DNA from: Albifimbria verrucaria
Lineage: Eukaryota; Ascomycota; Sordariomycetes; Hypocreales; Stachybotryaceae
Length of the DNA: 64,000 bases
Direction: 5' to 3'
Assembly: GCA_020081605.1 (NCBI GenBank)
Contig: JAHREC010000009.1
Span: 1,116,001 to 1,180,000 of the forward strand
Shown: in pieces, positions 46,470 to 57,675 of the stretch
How positions within the stretch are numbered: the stretch's first letter is position 1
Layout: each line of letters opens with the position of its first letter
Position numbers and translations under genes: made by a program
The notes under the pieces: model-generated
Database searches by the model: none
Seen by the model: the letters and a program-made list of their open reading frames with translations, nothing else
What the model was told of the DNA's origin: nothing

Positions 46470-47263
46470 GGAAGAGGATCAAAGGGAACATATAATTCGG
46501 GCAGGTTTCGCACATTTACAGAAGCTTGGATCATTACTGGGCTATGTGATGACGTATGTACGAATACAACATAATTTGAGTGGTCCGGCTTCAGAACTTG
46601 CATTGAACTCTGGCCTAACAATGACGCTCTGTGTGTGGAATGGATTAAAGAAGAGCTTGGTTTATGAACAAGGTAGACTGGAATTCAGCCATGGTCTTCC
46701 ATTAACGAATGGTATTGATCTCATGAGACTTTCTATCGCTCTGGGAGTGGTTGGGACTGTCACCATGTCGAAAGCACTTCCGACACATCCGTTCACACAC
46801 GCGTCGCTTAATAGACCAGTCTCGTTACACAAACAGGACGAAGAGAACCCTTGCCATAACTAGGATGTCTCCCAACTCCACCGTTTTACCATAGGCTGGA
46901 TAAAGCCACACCGCTCGGACTTGAAGCGATTCCTCGGAAAGATTGGCTTGATGGCTTGCGGCTCATGAGAAATGCCGGAAGGATTGCCCGATATACCCGT
47001 GGCAAGGTGCCATTCTTGTACTAGAAGGATGGCCTGATTGGCAAGCGATAGTCACGAACTGAGGAAGCGATAAAGCTTCATGCAGAGATCATCGATAAAG
47101 ATGCTGACCGCTCCAAATTTTGGCAAAGGGTCGTGATCCTTTGACCAGGGTTCGTCAGAGGCTCGTTTATAAAGTGGCTGGAGCCCATAAATCATCATGG
47201 TTAAAGTCAACTGGTCATCTTTTCGTCCCATTCTATTGGAGCATCGTTGGTAACATAGATGCC
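46470..47263. other. Intergenic with a possible coding relic
   Basis: Mostly featureless. In one + frame from about 46890 to 47051 it reads like protein-coding sequence (PLGLEAIPRKDWLDGLRLM then RIARYTRGKVPFLY) but is interrupted by a stop (TAC TAG AAG) and has no start. It may be a remnant of a lost gene; I do not recognise the family. Confidence 0.35.
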
Positions 47264-49132
47264 ATGTTTCATATGTCCTTAATCATCTTCTTGGCTACCC
47301 TTTGGGTCGCGCCGGCAGTAGTCAATTGTCGCGAAGCTCCCACTGCAAGGACACTAAACGGAACATATAGCGGGCGCTACTTGCCCGAATTTGATCAAGA
47401 TCTCTTTCTCGGAATTCCTTTCGCATCGGCGCCTCGCCTGGATAATCCTCAGTCTCTGACAGAGACCTGGCAGGACGTCCGTTCAGCAGAGAGATATGGA
47501 TTCTCATGCTGGACTGGATCTGGGAATACATCTCGCTCTTTGGAGAACGTGAACGTGACAATTGATGAAGATTGTCTGAACCTAAACATTATTAGACCTG
47601 CTGGCTACGATAAAAAGTCAAAACTGCCCGTCGTTGTTTGGATTCATGGTGGAGGCTTTGTGGGTGGTTTCGGTGCCGATGGTTCTACGAATACCTCCTA
47701 CATGATTCAATCTAGCGTCAAGAGCCATATGCCATTCATCGCCGTTACTATAAACTATCGCCTAGGATTTCTGGGATTCCCTGGAGGCTATCAGTCATTG
47801 GCCACGGGTATCACCAACCTGGGCCTCAAAGACCAACGTATTGCCCTCCGCTGGGTAAATGAGAACATCGCAGCCTTTGGCGGCGATCCGAACAAAGTCA
47901 CAATATGGGGCCAATCAGCCGGTGCAGCGTCAGTCGCTCATCAGATTCTGGCATATGGAGGCCGAGGCGCAGAGAAGCTCTTCCGCAATGCGATCATGGT
48001 GAGCGGTGCACCATATAGCAGCAACGCATTGTATCCTTCGAATCCAGCCAGCGTCGCTGTATACAAATCAGCATTGAGAAACACGGGTTGTGAAGACGCT
48101 GACAGTACCATCGAATGTTTAAGAAAAGCACCTGTAGAGGCCATTTGGAAAGCCAGCGTTGCCGCTCTCCCGACTGCCTTCAGGGCCATGGTTGATGGAG
48201 ACTTTGTAGCTGAGCCGCCTATCTATCAATTGCAGAAAGGCCACTTTAGTCGCAAGATCACGCTGCTAACCGGTGCAAATAATGACGAGGGCTTGCAATC
48301 TGCCAACATTCTTGGTCCATCCGCCGAAACGGACGTGGATGTACAGAAGTTACTGAAGACATTCTTCCCCAACGCGAGGCAGTCCACGATGGACCAGGTT
48401 CTAGAAGCCTACCCTTCGGATGCGCAGAGCCCACCTTATTCCTTGCCCATGAACATTAATCTCTGTAACACTATGCACGACGTAAATCTGACGTGTGGAG
48501 CACAGTATCGCCGGGTGGCGGCCATTCTAGGCGACTACTTACAGATCAGTGGTCGACGCACCATGGCTGAGCAATTCGCTGCAGCAGGTGGTACTGTATA
48601 CTCATACAGGCATGTGATTACTATAATTATTATTCATTGATGAGCGAAACATCTTGCTAATGCTGAGGTTCAGATTCGATACCGTTCCAACCGGGCTTCC
48701 TATCGTCCGTAACGCGCTTGCTCCTGGCTTTGCGACACATTCAGCGGAATACACATATTTCTTTGGCTTTCCTCCCGAGTACGATATGCTCAACATGAAC
48801 CCCTCAGTGGTAAATATTAGTTCGCACTTAGACCTCTCGCGAGGCATCGTTGCTGGGTTAAGTTCCTTCATTACGTCGAGTGACCCCAATACATACAAAG
48901 GTATACTAGCTCACAGCAAGTCTGAGACTATGGCTTACACGAGGCAGTATCATACTTCCCTAAATGGCCAGCGTACTCAATTGACAAGCCTGAAAACATG
49001 GTCTTTAATGCGACAGAGGCGGACAACAAGCTCAATGTGCGTATCGAGTCAGACACTTGGCGCAAGGTAGGAATGAGTTTGTGGAAACGCTATCCATTCG
49101 AGCTCCAATTCCTCAGCGAATTTAGACCATAG
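47264..49132 (+). CDS. Secreted type B carboxylesterase / lipase
   Basis: An extracellular serine esterase of 585 residues. Exons 47264-48609, 48674-48900 and 48948-49132. The N-terminus MFHMSLIIFLATLWVAPAVVNC is a signal peptide (the start at 47273 is equally possible). Motifs: oxyanion hole WIHGGGF, nucleophile elbow WGQSAGAAS, acidic residue in NNDEG, and the catalytic His in THSAEYTYFFGFPPEY, so the triad looks intact. Disulphide-forming cysteines include the EDCLNLN motif typical of the family. Intron 1 (48610-48673) appears to use a GC-AG pair: donor GCATGT after ACAG gives YSYR-FDTVPTG in frame. No base corrections are needed. Substrate unknown; secreted fungal members hydrolyse a range of esters. 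Confidence 0.87.
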
Positions 49133-49193
49133 TTCAAAACATATATACAAAGGCGACCATTGCAACTTCTTCGTAATAAAAAACCGTGACCAC

Positions 49194-50390
49194 TTAAAAG
49201 GTTGTTTGGAGTTTAGGATAATCGTTCGCTCGTGCCTGCAAGTCTGCGAAGATTGCAGCCGAATCATCACCCGGCAAGTCTTTCATCCTCTCCAAGTCTT
49301 CCTCTTCCAGCTCCTCCAGTACTTCCACAGGTTCTTTAGCACCAGATTCTTTGTCTTCTTTCTGCGGCTCGACAGCTTTCTGGATGCCGCTCGATTCTCC
49401 AATCAGTAGAATCTGGGCATTGACGTAGTCGAGGTGAGATGGCTTCGTGCCCATCCAACGCAAATCGCGAAACTCTTCCATGACTCTGTAACACGGTCAA
49501 TACATCTCCTTTGCTCGGCCAGCAGGGATGAATGGCTTACTCCTTGGAAAATTCGGGCCCTTGCGGTAGATTGGTGTTGGCTGGACCAGGATATTTGGGA
49601 TTTTTCGTAGACATTATGAAACTTCCCTTCTCCTTCAAGCCCAGCTCTTCCTGAACTATCTCAAGCTTCTGTGGGAGAGTGAGCATATAGGCAAGATGGG
49701 TTTCGCGGCCAGTTGAAGTAATTGCATATACGCCTTCCCCAACTGGACGGGCCGGGGGTTATGCCGAGGCCCTGCGGTCTTCGTCTCGTAGTCGGAACCC
49801 TCTAGGAAGTCTTTCTTGATCTCGTCAAAGGAGGCGCCAGACTTCTCAACAAAGGCCATGAAACGGTCACGACCACTGTGCGGAAGCACTTTCTTCGGCA
49901 ATGCTAAGAGGCGTGTGTTGCCTGCATCTCCAATTGGTCCCTCGCTGAGCTTGGCGTCCTTTTCAATCGGCCGTAGGAGCATGTATGTGCGGCGGACTTC
50001 ATCGACATCACTTGGCTTCTCGATGTTGACACGGCCTCGTATCATAAAGTAGACTATGCCCTTTTCTAGGATATTCGATGGGACGTCGGATACCTGGTGT
50101 GGTTGAACAGCACTGCCATTCTTGCCATCGGCTTGTTCTTCGGATGCGGACGGTTTGCTTTCATCTTGTTGCTGGTCATCGTCTTCAACCTTATCATTCT
50201 GTTGCTCATCTTCCTTCTCGTCTTTTACATCGTCTCCTTGATCATGGTCTTTAGGAACAGACTCCTCGAGAGTTTTCTGTCTTTTGCTCCTCGTTGCTCT
50301 CGTATCATGAGTTGTCTGATGTTTGTCGCCGGCCGAGACTTGCTCCGAATTACTGTCCTTCTTTCCCGCCTGGGGCTGTGTTCCAGCCAT
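49194..50390 (-). CDS. Charged, probably nuclear protein of the fungal 'BTB domain transcription factor' annotation group
   Basis: A 380-residue protein once one base is restored. Exons 50390-49541 and 49485-49194; the intron has donor GTAAGC and acceptor TTACAG. The N-terminal third is a low-complexity, highly acidic and Gln/Asp/Lys-rich tail with a basic patch (RATRSKRQKTLEE) that could be a nuclear signal. The conserved core runs from VPSNILEKGIVYFMIRGRVN through GRDRFMAFVEKSGASFDEIK to THLAYMLTLPQKLEIVQEEL and EEFRDLRWMGTKP. The end is acidic again. One C is missing on the coding strand (G run 49754-49758), after which the frame continues as PPARPVGEGVYAIT. Automatic annotations call such proteins BTB-type transcription factors; I see no clear BTB fold, so the function is open. 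Confidence 0.7.
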
Positions 50391-50920
50391 GATTGATCTG
50401 AAAATGTGAAGCTGGCGGCCGTCTTACATGTACGCAGCTCAATTGGCCACGCGCGTCGGGGTTTGTTGATTTGAAGAAGACAACAGATGCATGCTTAGCC
50501 GTGAACAAGCTCTGGAATGATGAAGTAATTGCTGAGCCGGCCTGTCCGTGATGTCATCGATCACTGTGGCGCGACCTGCCACACCTTGAGGCTGATGATC
50601 ATCTCACCATTCAACCAGTGCGGCATCGGTTAACCAACAGGCCCGTCTTTGAATCAGACGCTAGAATAGCAATCGGTCAATAAACTAAACTAAGTTTTAA
50701 TCAATTTACTAAATTTGTTCATTTTGTCCATTTCGACCTTCGTTTGTTGGGTGTCTCACAGTAGCAACCCTGCTACTGACAAACCTGGTCACCATTAAAC
50801 AATGTATCCGGGATGGCTTCTGCTCTTCTATAACGTGTTTTCTGACTTGTGCATCAGCAAAGAAAATTTATTTCATTGTTGATTCCTTCAAAGTCGTCAT
50901 TGTGCTTACCCAGCACAAAT
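50391..50920. other. Intergenic, nothing recognised
   Basis: Promoter side of the charged protein gene. No motif or repeat seen. Confidence 0.45.
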
Positions 50921-51968
50921 TTATAGACTATCCTGATCTTTCTCGACACTAGCCCAGTCACTCGGGATTGCCTCGTATAATGACTTGACCACTTCCACTG
51001 CCCCTGCAATACGCTTGATCTCTTCAGATTTGTCCTCCAATTTCGTTAAGAAATCTTCGACTACTTGTCGGGATAGTCTTAGAGCAGATTCTTCATTGGT
51101 ACAGTTCTCCTTATCACGTTTGTTCCAATGAGTTTCAATAGCTGCTGCAGCCGCCTGACCAGCCATGCCAGAGAGTGAGCTGACTACTTTGACAAATGAG
51201 AGATAAGGTAGGGAGAACGTCGGATATATCTTGTCATACACCCTAGCAATTCGTCCGTAGGTCTGTGATTTCTCTTTCTTTTCGCGGATGTGTTTATTCA
51301 GTCGCTCAGACATTCGTGTCAACTCAACAGCAGGTGATTGCTTCCACGCTTCTGTATTATGTGTCAGGCTTCGTAATTGGTTGAGTGGGCTTGGAAAGGT
51401 CCCGGGACGAGGTGCAAGAGATCTGATGCTAAAGGAAGCTCGAAAATACGCATTGATACTTTGTCATAAAAATTCCCATCCTGTCCCAACATGCGTACCG
51501 GTTTTTCATTGATCATTTCCGTTGTGAAATGAATCAAGGCAGGGCCCTCTGCACCCCAGAGTGTATTCACTGGGTTGGTTTTTGAGACGTAGTGGAAGTT
51601 GGCATTATTGGCTGCTGGGCTCACGGCATGGCGTCGAATTAGCTCGTTGAAAGCATCTTCCCAGATACAAGAGGCTCCTTTACTGGAGTACGCTTGGTGT
51701 TCTGGAAGAAAAACCCAATGATGCCATGGCACAACGGAATTGCCGCTATCAACTTGGCGCCATGAGGAGTCAAAGTGAACAGACGTAAGGGGATTGGTCC
51801 ATTTGAGTCTGGACGAACTAGACCAAGTCTTTTCCGCCACCCAGGGATGAAAACCAGTTTTGGGACTCCATATGGTGCGTCAACAAGATCGCTCAGAGTT
51901 GAGGCAATCTCCAGTATTTTCCCGGCGGGCTCGGGGGCATGAAATCCATCGTTTGGAGATGGATCCAT
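50921..51968 (-). CDS. Unrecognised protein, about 349 residues after two base corrections
   Basis: Three overlapping minus-strand segments form one coherent protein. An N-terminal part has AGKILEIASTLSDLVDAPYG. The middle part has WRQVDSGNSVVPWHHWVFLP and NELIRRHAVSPAANNANFHY. A helical C-terminus (SERLNKHIREKKEKS; AVEVVKSLYEAIPSDWASVE) ends at 50921. Single bases are missing at the G runs 51789-51792 and 51367-51368. The start at 51968 is the first Met in frame. An upstream frame contains a hydrophobic stretch (ILWWSFLALLPWCLICF) that could be an N-terminal anchor if another base is missing. The C-terminal helices suggest oligomerisation. No family recognised. Confidence 0.5.
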
Positions 51969-52819
51969 TTCTTGAAGAAGGAGAAGGAGAAGCTGTGTTC
52001 GAATGCCCTTTGGTGAAACAAATGAGACACCATGGTAACAAAGCCAGGAACGACCACCAGAGGATATTGCGAGTGATGGAAAATAAGTAGGCCATTGCTT
52101 TTCGCTTCTTGAGCGAGTTCACTTATATGTCTGGTTGGTATTTCTTGTGTGTGAAGAGTGTGTGCTAAAGATGAACTGATAACTTGAGGGCAGGCTGGTT
52201 GAGAGAACGATATTTGTGGGCGATGATGGACTTTATATACCTTTTTCTATCCAGTGCAAGATTTATCCTCATTCTCACAGCTGGACTCTCTAACCTAGGA
52301 ACGTCAACCTGCTGGCAACTCGGACCTTTCAAAGGATGGTTGATGTTGCCTTCAACAATATTTCCACCCCCATTCAGTGTCAAGTTTTGCCAACTCACAC
52401 CCACCGTCAGCAATAAGAGGTGTGCGTCTAGTCATGCATGTGAGGGAATTTGTTCTGCTGCATATGTAGGTGCCTGAAAAGGCCTAGTATTCGCCCAAGG
52501 CTTATGCTGTAAGACGACCGTGTGGTTGCTTCAGGGATGTTCCATTACGGATACAGAATCCTTACTAACAAGGGGCCAGTTCGGACTGAGCAGATGTGTC
52601 GCAAATTTGGCAAACACCGATTCCTTGGAGTCAGAATGACTGGGACGAGTCTTGTTAAATTGCTGTCCGAGCCTGTAGATGACACTGCTGGCTGCGCGTT
52701 TACGACCTATCTACACCCAATCACTCTAAGTTAAGGTATCTAGCCTGGATCTCCATATATTTACTGTTGTGAAGGTAGTGAACTTTGTCTTTTCTAGTAA
52801 TACTTATGCCCGTTGCCTT
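51969..52819. other. Intergenic, possible promoter or N-terminal extension
   Basis: The left 150 bases may encode an N-terminal extension of the preceding gene; the rest holds no recognised feature. An open frame at 52184-52477 (+) lacks motifs. Confidence 0.4.
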
Positions 52820-54806
52820 CTAGCCCAAGTTTGGATCCGACATATGCTCAATATTGCCGTCCTCATATTGATTAATTAGTTTGTCATTAATCTCCTTGAA
52901 ATGAAATGGATCATTTTCCTTTGTAAAAGCTTCTGGCGTTTGCTGACGAAGTTCATCTAATACTTCTTTAAACAAATCAGGGTCAATTGATATGGCTAGT
53001 TCAATTGCAGTGAATTCTTGCCAAGGAAGGAACCCCATGGTATTATATCGCTTTCGTGCGCTTTGATTGTAGGATCAGCTCCTTGGGATAAGAGGAAACT
53101 GAAGTTGGCAATTCTGGACTTCCCTGAGCCGCTCATGGCCGCTTGAGAAACGACACTCCAATGAAGTGGTGTCCAGCCCCAGTTGTCTTGACGATTGAGA
53201 TACTGCTGACATCCATTTGTGTAAATATACTCGAGTACTGCGACATTCTCTGCTAGCTGGGCCGCTACATGTAAAAATGATTGTCCGCCATCCAAAATCT
53301 TGGTAAGGTCGACGCCTTCCTTCTGAAGAAGTTTTATGGAGTCCACTCCTTGACACGAACTCCGAATTGCAGATCGTAGGGCGGATGCTCCTCGGGTGCC
53401 GACCAGTGGGAAATCAACGTATCCGGCTGTGCTGAGGAGTCGAAAATACCCGATGGTTTTATCCGGTCTCGTAGGCCGCAATATGCATGCTGCTCCCATA
53501 ACATGTCCATGAACTGTCTCATGAACTGACGCATTATAGGCCACAAGAAGTTGGAGCGCCTGTAGCCAGAACTCCCACTCTGGTGGACATTGTGCTAAGC
53601 AGGAGCGTCTGTTGCGGCTTGGACGTAATCCAATAACAGAGAAGACTGGTAGTCTACCTGATCATCAGCTTCACATGCAAACACGCCGATAATAACGTTG
53701 TCTCTTGCCTACTAACATTTGATTGTCATCGCCCATATCCGGATTCGCCCCATTTTCCAAGAGCATCCGCACCGAATCTAGGTTCTCTGACTCAATGGCC
53801 AACTTGATGGATCAGCACAATACGGCAAAATTGAAGAACAGAGATATGCCTTACTAGAAGGGGCGTTTTTCCAGAACAAATTGTTCTATCATGAACTCTG
53901 CCAGTGCCTTCTTTTAGATGCTGTAGCATCAAAGGAACATCTCCGTTTCTGCACGCAACCATAAATTGAGAATCTCCAGGAACACGGTTCTGTAGGCATA
54001 TTTGGCTTGGAAGCAGTCGTATGCCAGAAATCCCAGCAGGAGCGCTGGCTAGCTGCAGCTCAATAAGAATCGACTTCAAACATAACCAAGTTGGAAGATG
54101 AATTCGAATTTGAACTCTCTCCTCCAATGATGTGGGCCAGATATGTAGTTGTAAGATCCGAAGAATCCAAGGCTCCTTAGCCAGTGATCAGTTGCTAAAA
54201 CAAATGAGATAATATCTGTCACTGGCTTACGACCTTGCGAGCGTTCAGCCTTTGGGGTGTCTGCGTCGTTGGACTTTTGCGGACTTTGAAACAACAGCAA
54301 CCGACTGTAACAGGTGAGTAAAGAATGTTTGAGAATAAGAGAATTGGGAGGTTTCAGAACGTACAAATTGAGGTGCTGCATGACCAACAAAAGCATGGTT
54401 TCGGATTGTTTTAATCGATCCAGGCTTTGTTGAGCGGTCTTGCGTTGCAGTGTCGCCCACTTCAAGCGCGATTTGATAGATCCGGGGTAATGAACATTAG
54501 GGAACTGACTGGAACATGCTTTCGTATGTTCTCAATATCTTCAGCCACAAGCCGGATACAGTCATAGCAAACTGCTCGTAGTTCGAGTGGGATGACATCG
54601 TTGTCTGGGTGATTGAACAAGTATTCTTTGAGACTATCAATGGTACACCTTGTTAGGTAGAGGATCTGGCGCATTCGCATGAGCTCGACCGGTGCATCCT
54701 CGAAATGGTCACATAGTGCTGATATCCCACCTATTGTACTGGCGATAACACCGATGATTTGAGTGACGGAAGCTACACCTCCAATTATGGTCAAAGGATC
54801 CGCCAT
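52820..54806 (-). CDS. STAND-N-like domain plus ankyrin repeats (three apparent base losses)
   Basis: Begins MADPLTIIGGVASVTQIIGV, the hallmark of fungal STAND/NLR N-terminal (Helo-like or 'fungal N') domains, which are effector or adaptor modules in incompatibility systems. A helical region follows (ATLQRKTAQQSLDRLKQSET), then ERVQIRIHLPTWLCLKSILI and FMVACRNGDVPLMLQHLKEG. Ankyrin-like repeats come next (LDSVRMLLENGANPD, SIKLLQKEGVDLTKI, GQSFLHVAAQLAENVAVLEY, GWTPLHWSVVSQ) and an acidic end. No P-loop NTPase is visible between the two parts, so this is not a full NLR. Single bases appear missing at 54484-54487, 54133-54135 and 53039-53040. At least two introns lie in the N-terminal half, with borders not fixed. 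Confidence 0.68.
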
Positions 54807-57675
54807 TTCAGAGAAAAGTGCATCTCTACGATCAGGAGTAATGAATGAAAAGCGGAAGAGAAAAGCGAGGCGGACACAAAGGCTACGTTGGCGCCTAAGC
54901 TAATCGACAATATATCACATTGAAGTGTACATAACGTACATACCGAACGCAGGGCTGACCGCAAGTCTTTATCTACCTGATCAATGAGCATCACTCGTGC
55001 GGGGACAACGCAGCACACATACATCAGCTGCCATACTTACTTGATATTATGATGCACAAATGTGCATAAATGTTGCACTGCAACTCCGCCACTCTTTAGG
55101 CAGCTAACCCAAGCCAGTCAATGAGACCAAATACTTAATATCGCAACGCTTCCTTGCTCCCAGGCCAGTCATGAGTATCTAACCTGAGCGCAAAACTGTT
55201 TCTCGTCTGGGGTTCATCATAGCTGCGATACTTGCGTACAAGGCAGTGGTTGGGCGACAAAACTGGGAGGCGATCAGTATAATTCAAGATAATTGGTCTG
55301 AACCACGATGGCCAGGATACGTCGGCTTGTTTGGTATTGCGTGAGTTGAATTCAACATAGTACGATGTAGACTACTAGCTAAACTTGTAACATGTAGTGT
55401 CAGTGCAGTCAAGGTCCCATGGGGTATGAGACCACACCTGGCTGCATACAGTGTGGTCATTATAATTGTGTCGCTTGCCACAGGGAATACATAACGACAA
55501 ATGACAACTAAAAACTCCTGATCGCTCGATCAACTTGGAGGTAGGTGTTTTCGTTACAACAATTGACTGCATATTGGCCGTAGTCAATGGCTAATCATTC
55601 CCCAAGCTTGCCGTGGCGATTATCTCCTACTAGTTAGATGTTTTCGACAACATCCAGCGACATAGAATCTGTTCCTAACATTACCTTAACATAGTGCAAC
55701 AAAATAGACTCCATTTGACCCAGGACCGGAAATTCTGCACCATTGCAATAAGTTTGCGAAGCTGTGGGTGTGTGTGAAATAAGAGTTGCCCAAAGGCAGG
55801 GTTCTAGCAGGTCAGGACGAAGTTGGAGGAACATTCTGGCAATTCCACCTCCTTCGATATCTACGGCACTGGGTCCTTGATTGTCACGAATTTGGCAGTT
55901 TTACAAGTGTTATCGAGGTTATGTACGAATAGATTACTACTTGTGGTTCAGCATTGATATATAGACTGCCAACTTGGTGCTCATTTCTCGATGCTTTCAA
56001 CCTCGTCCAACACACTGTCATGATGTTCTTCATTTCAGCTGCCCCATTTACTCATAAAATACATACAGATAGCTATTAATAACCATTCAATACTTCTCAT
56101 CCTCGTTGCTAACTGTGGTACTAGTGAGATTAAGCAAGTTACTCCCCAATCTAGCACTTCGGATTTCATTTTAGGAGCATCATCTACTGGTCCCACGCTA
56201 TGTAATCACACTATTTCCATTCACATACACATCTGTGGAGCTACCCGAAAAATGCTATTTCTTCAATCGCTTACGAATTTCCTCACGCCGTGTAACGTGT
56301 TTCTTACTCAATGCTAGGAACGTGTTCTTCCTAACTCTGCTTCACAACGGGATACGCCTTTGATCTCGAGAGTAATAGCCCAACCCTAGCTCTGTCGTAC
56401 ATCGTTAGTCAGCAGCTAAAAATCTATTTAAATATTCTAAAGAGATATCGAGATATATGGTATTGCGGAAGTTAGTGATAACATTACATGCCAAGATGAG
56501 CCATCCTGTGGTAATAAAAATGAGCTGAACCATATGACCCGTGCAAGTCAAAACCATGATTCAAGATGGGAAAGCAGCTCTTAATAACTCGATCAACAAC
56601 CAATTCTGCCCCAAGTCAAAATCACAGGCTGGAGATCGCAATTTGACCAAGTTTCGTTCGGTCTCGAAAACAGAAGATCGCGATGGCGCAATAATTGCCA
56701 TGGCCTGCATCACACCGCATCTTCAGTAGCACCATCCTAGGGCTAGATGTCGAAAAGGGGCAATTTCTCAATTCCATTACCAGATAGCTTGCACAAGTCT
56801 CGGAATGGCTGGACATAGGCTACCCGGATTTTCTCCTACAGATCGATTCAGCCGCGAGGAGCCATCTCCGATTGATGGCAAACCCTAGAGAAATCAAGCG
56901 GAGCATGTGCCAGCGGAGTCGTGACCGCACTGCCATGCTTAGGAATGGAATGGAAGGGAGGTTTGTGATGCCCATCTAGTTTAGTTCTCGCAGCAGAGTG
57001 GAGCTCCTGGTTCATCTTGTGTGGCGTTTTGACCTCGACCAGCCTTACAGAGGACGCTTTGGAACGTTGTCGAGTTCCAGCCGATGTATTCGCCACGTGG
57101 CTGCGTAGGATTTTTAGTATTGTCATATCTCAATGGGAGGGATGGGTCAAGGGAAGGACTTATTCTGAAGAAATGCTACACGCGCGATGACGGCTTCTCA
57201 CCTTGAGATGTTCTTTTGCCGAGTGAACAGCAGCCTTCTGGGGAATGGCCCGTGTCATCAAGCGGTCGGTTGGAATCGGGATATTCGGCTCGCTTCGCTC
57301 TGTCTGATAAATAACACGCGGATCCAATGAATGACCGAGGAGCAGACATCCACCATGGACAGCGGGCCACGCTTGGGGAAACATCTGCCGGGATATCTGA
57401 ACTGAAACTTGATCGAAGTGAATCATGTTCCAAGACGAGATTTTTCGAGGGGCATCATGGCGTGGCAGTTTGGTGTCATGGACTGCTCTACACGTCATCT
57501 CCCCAGTTTCTCCAACATCAAGCATCTCGTCTGTCTTGCGTGTTAAGGCTGAGATTTTCTCCTGCATCTGGCGTAGTCGGAGTCGGTAGCCATCAAGTTC
57601 TTGTGCATATGAAGGACTTGCTTTGGTTCACAAAAGCAGAAGGAAACCAGGAATGACTTTTTCTGGCGCGTGATC
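54807..57675. other. Gene-poor 2.9 kb between divergent genes
   Basis: No supported gene. Minus-strand frames at 56848-57126 and 57160-57567 are longer than average, and the second starts with a helical stretch (MQEKISALTRKTDEML), so a small unknown gene cannot be excluded. The right end is the promoter of the ABC transporter. Confidence 0.4.

Noticed and set aside
57160..57567. 135-codon minus-strand open frame as a gene
   Set aside because: It begins with a helical stretch, but the frame changes upstream and nothing matches a family; it may simply be the ABC promoter region.
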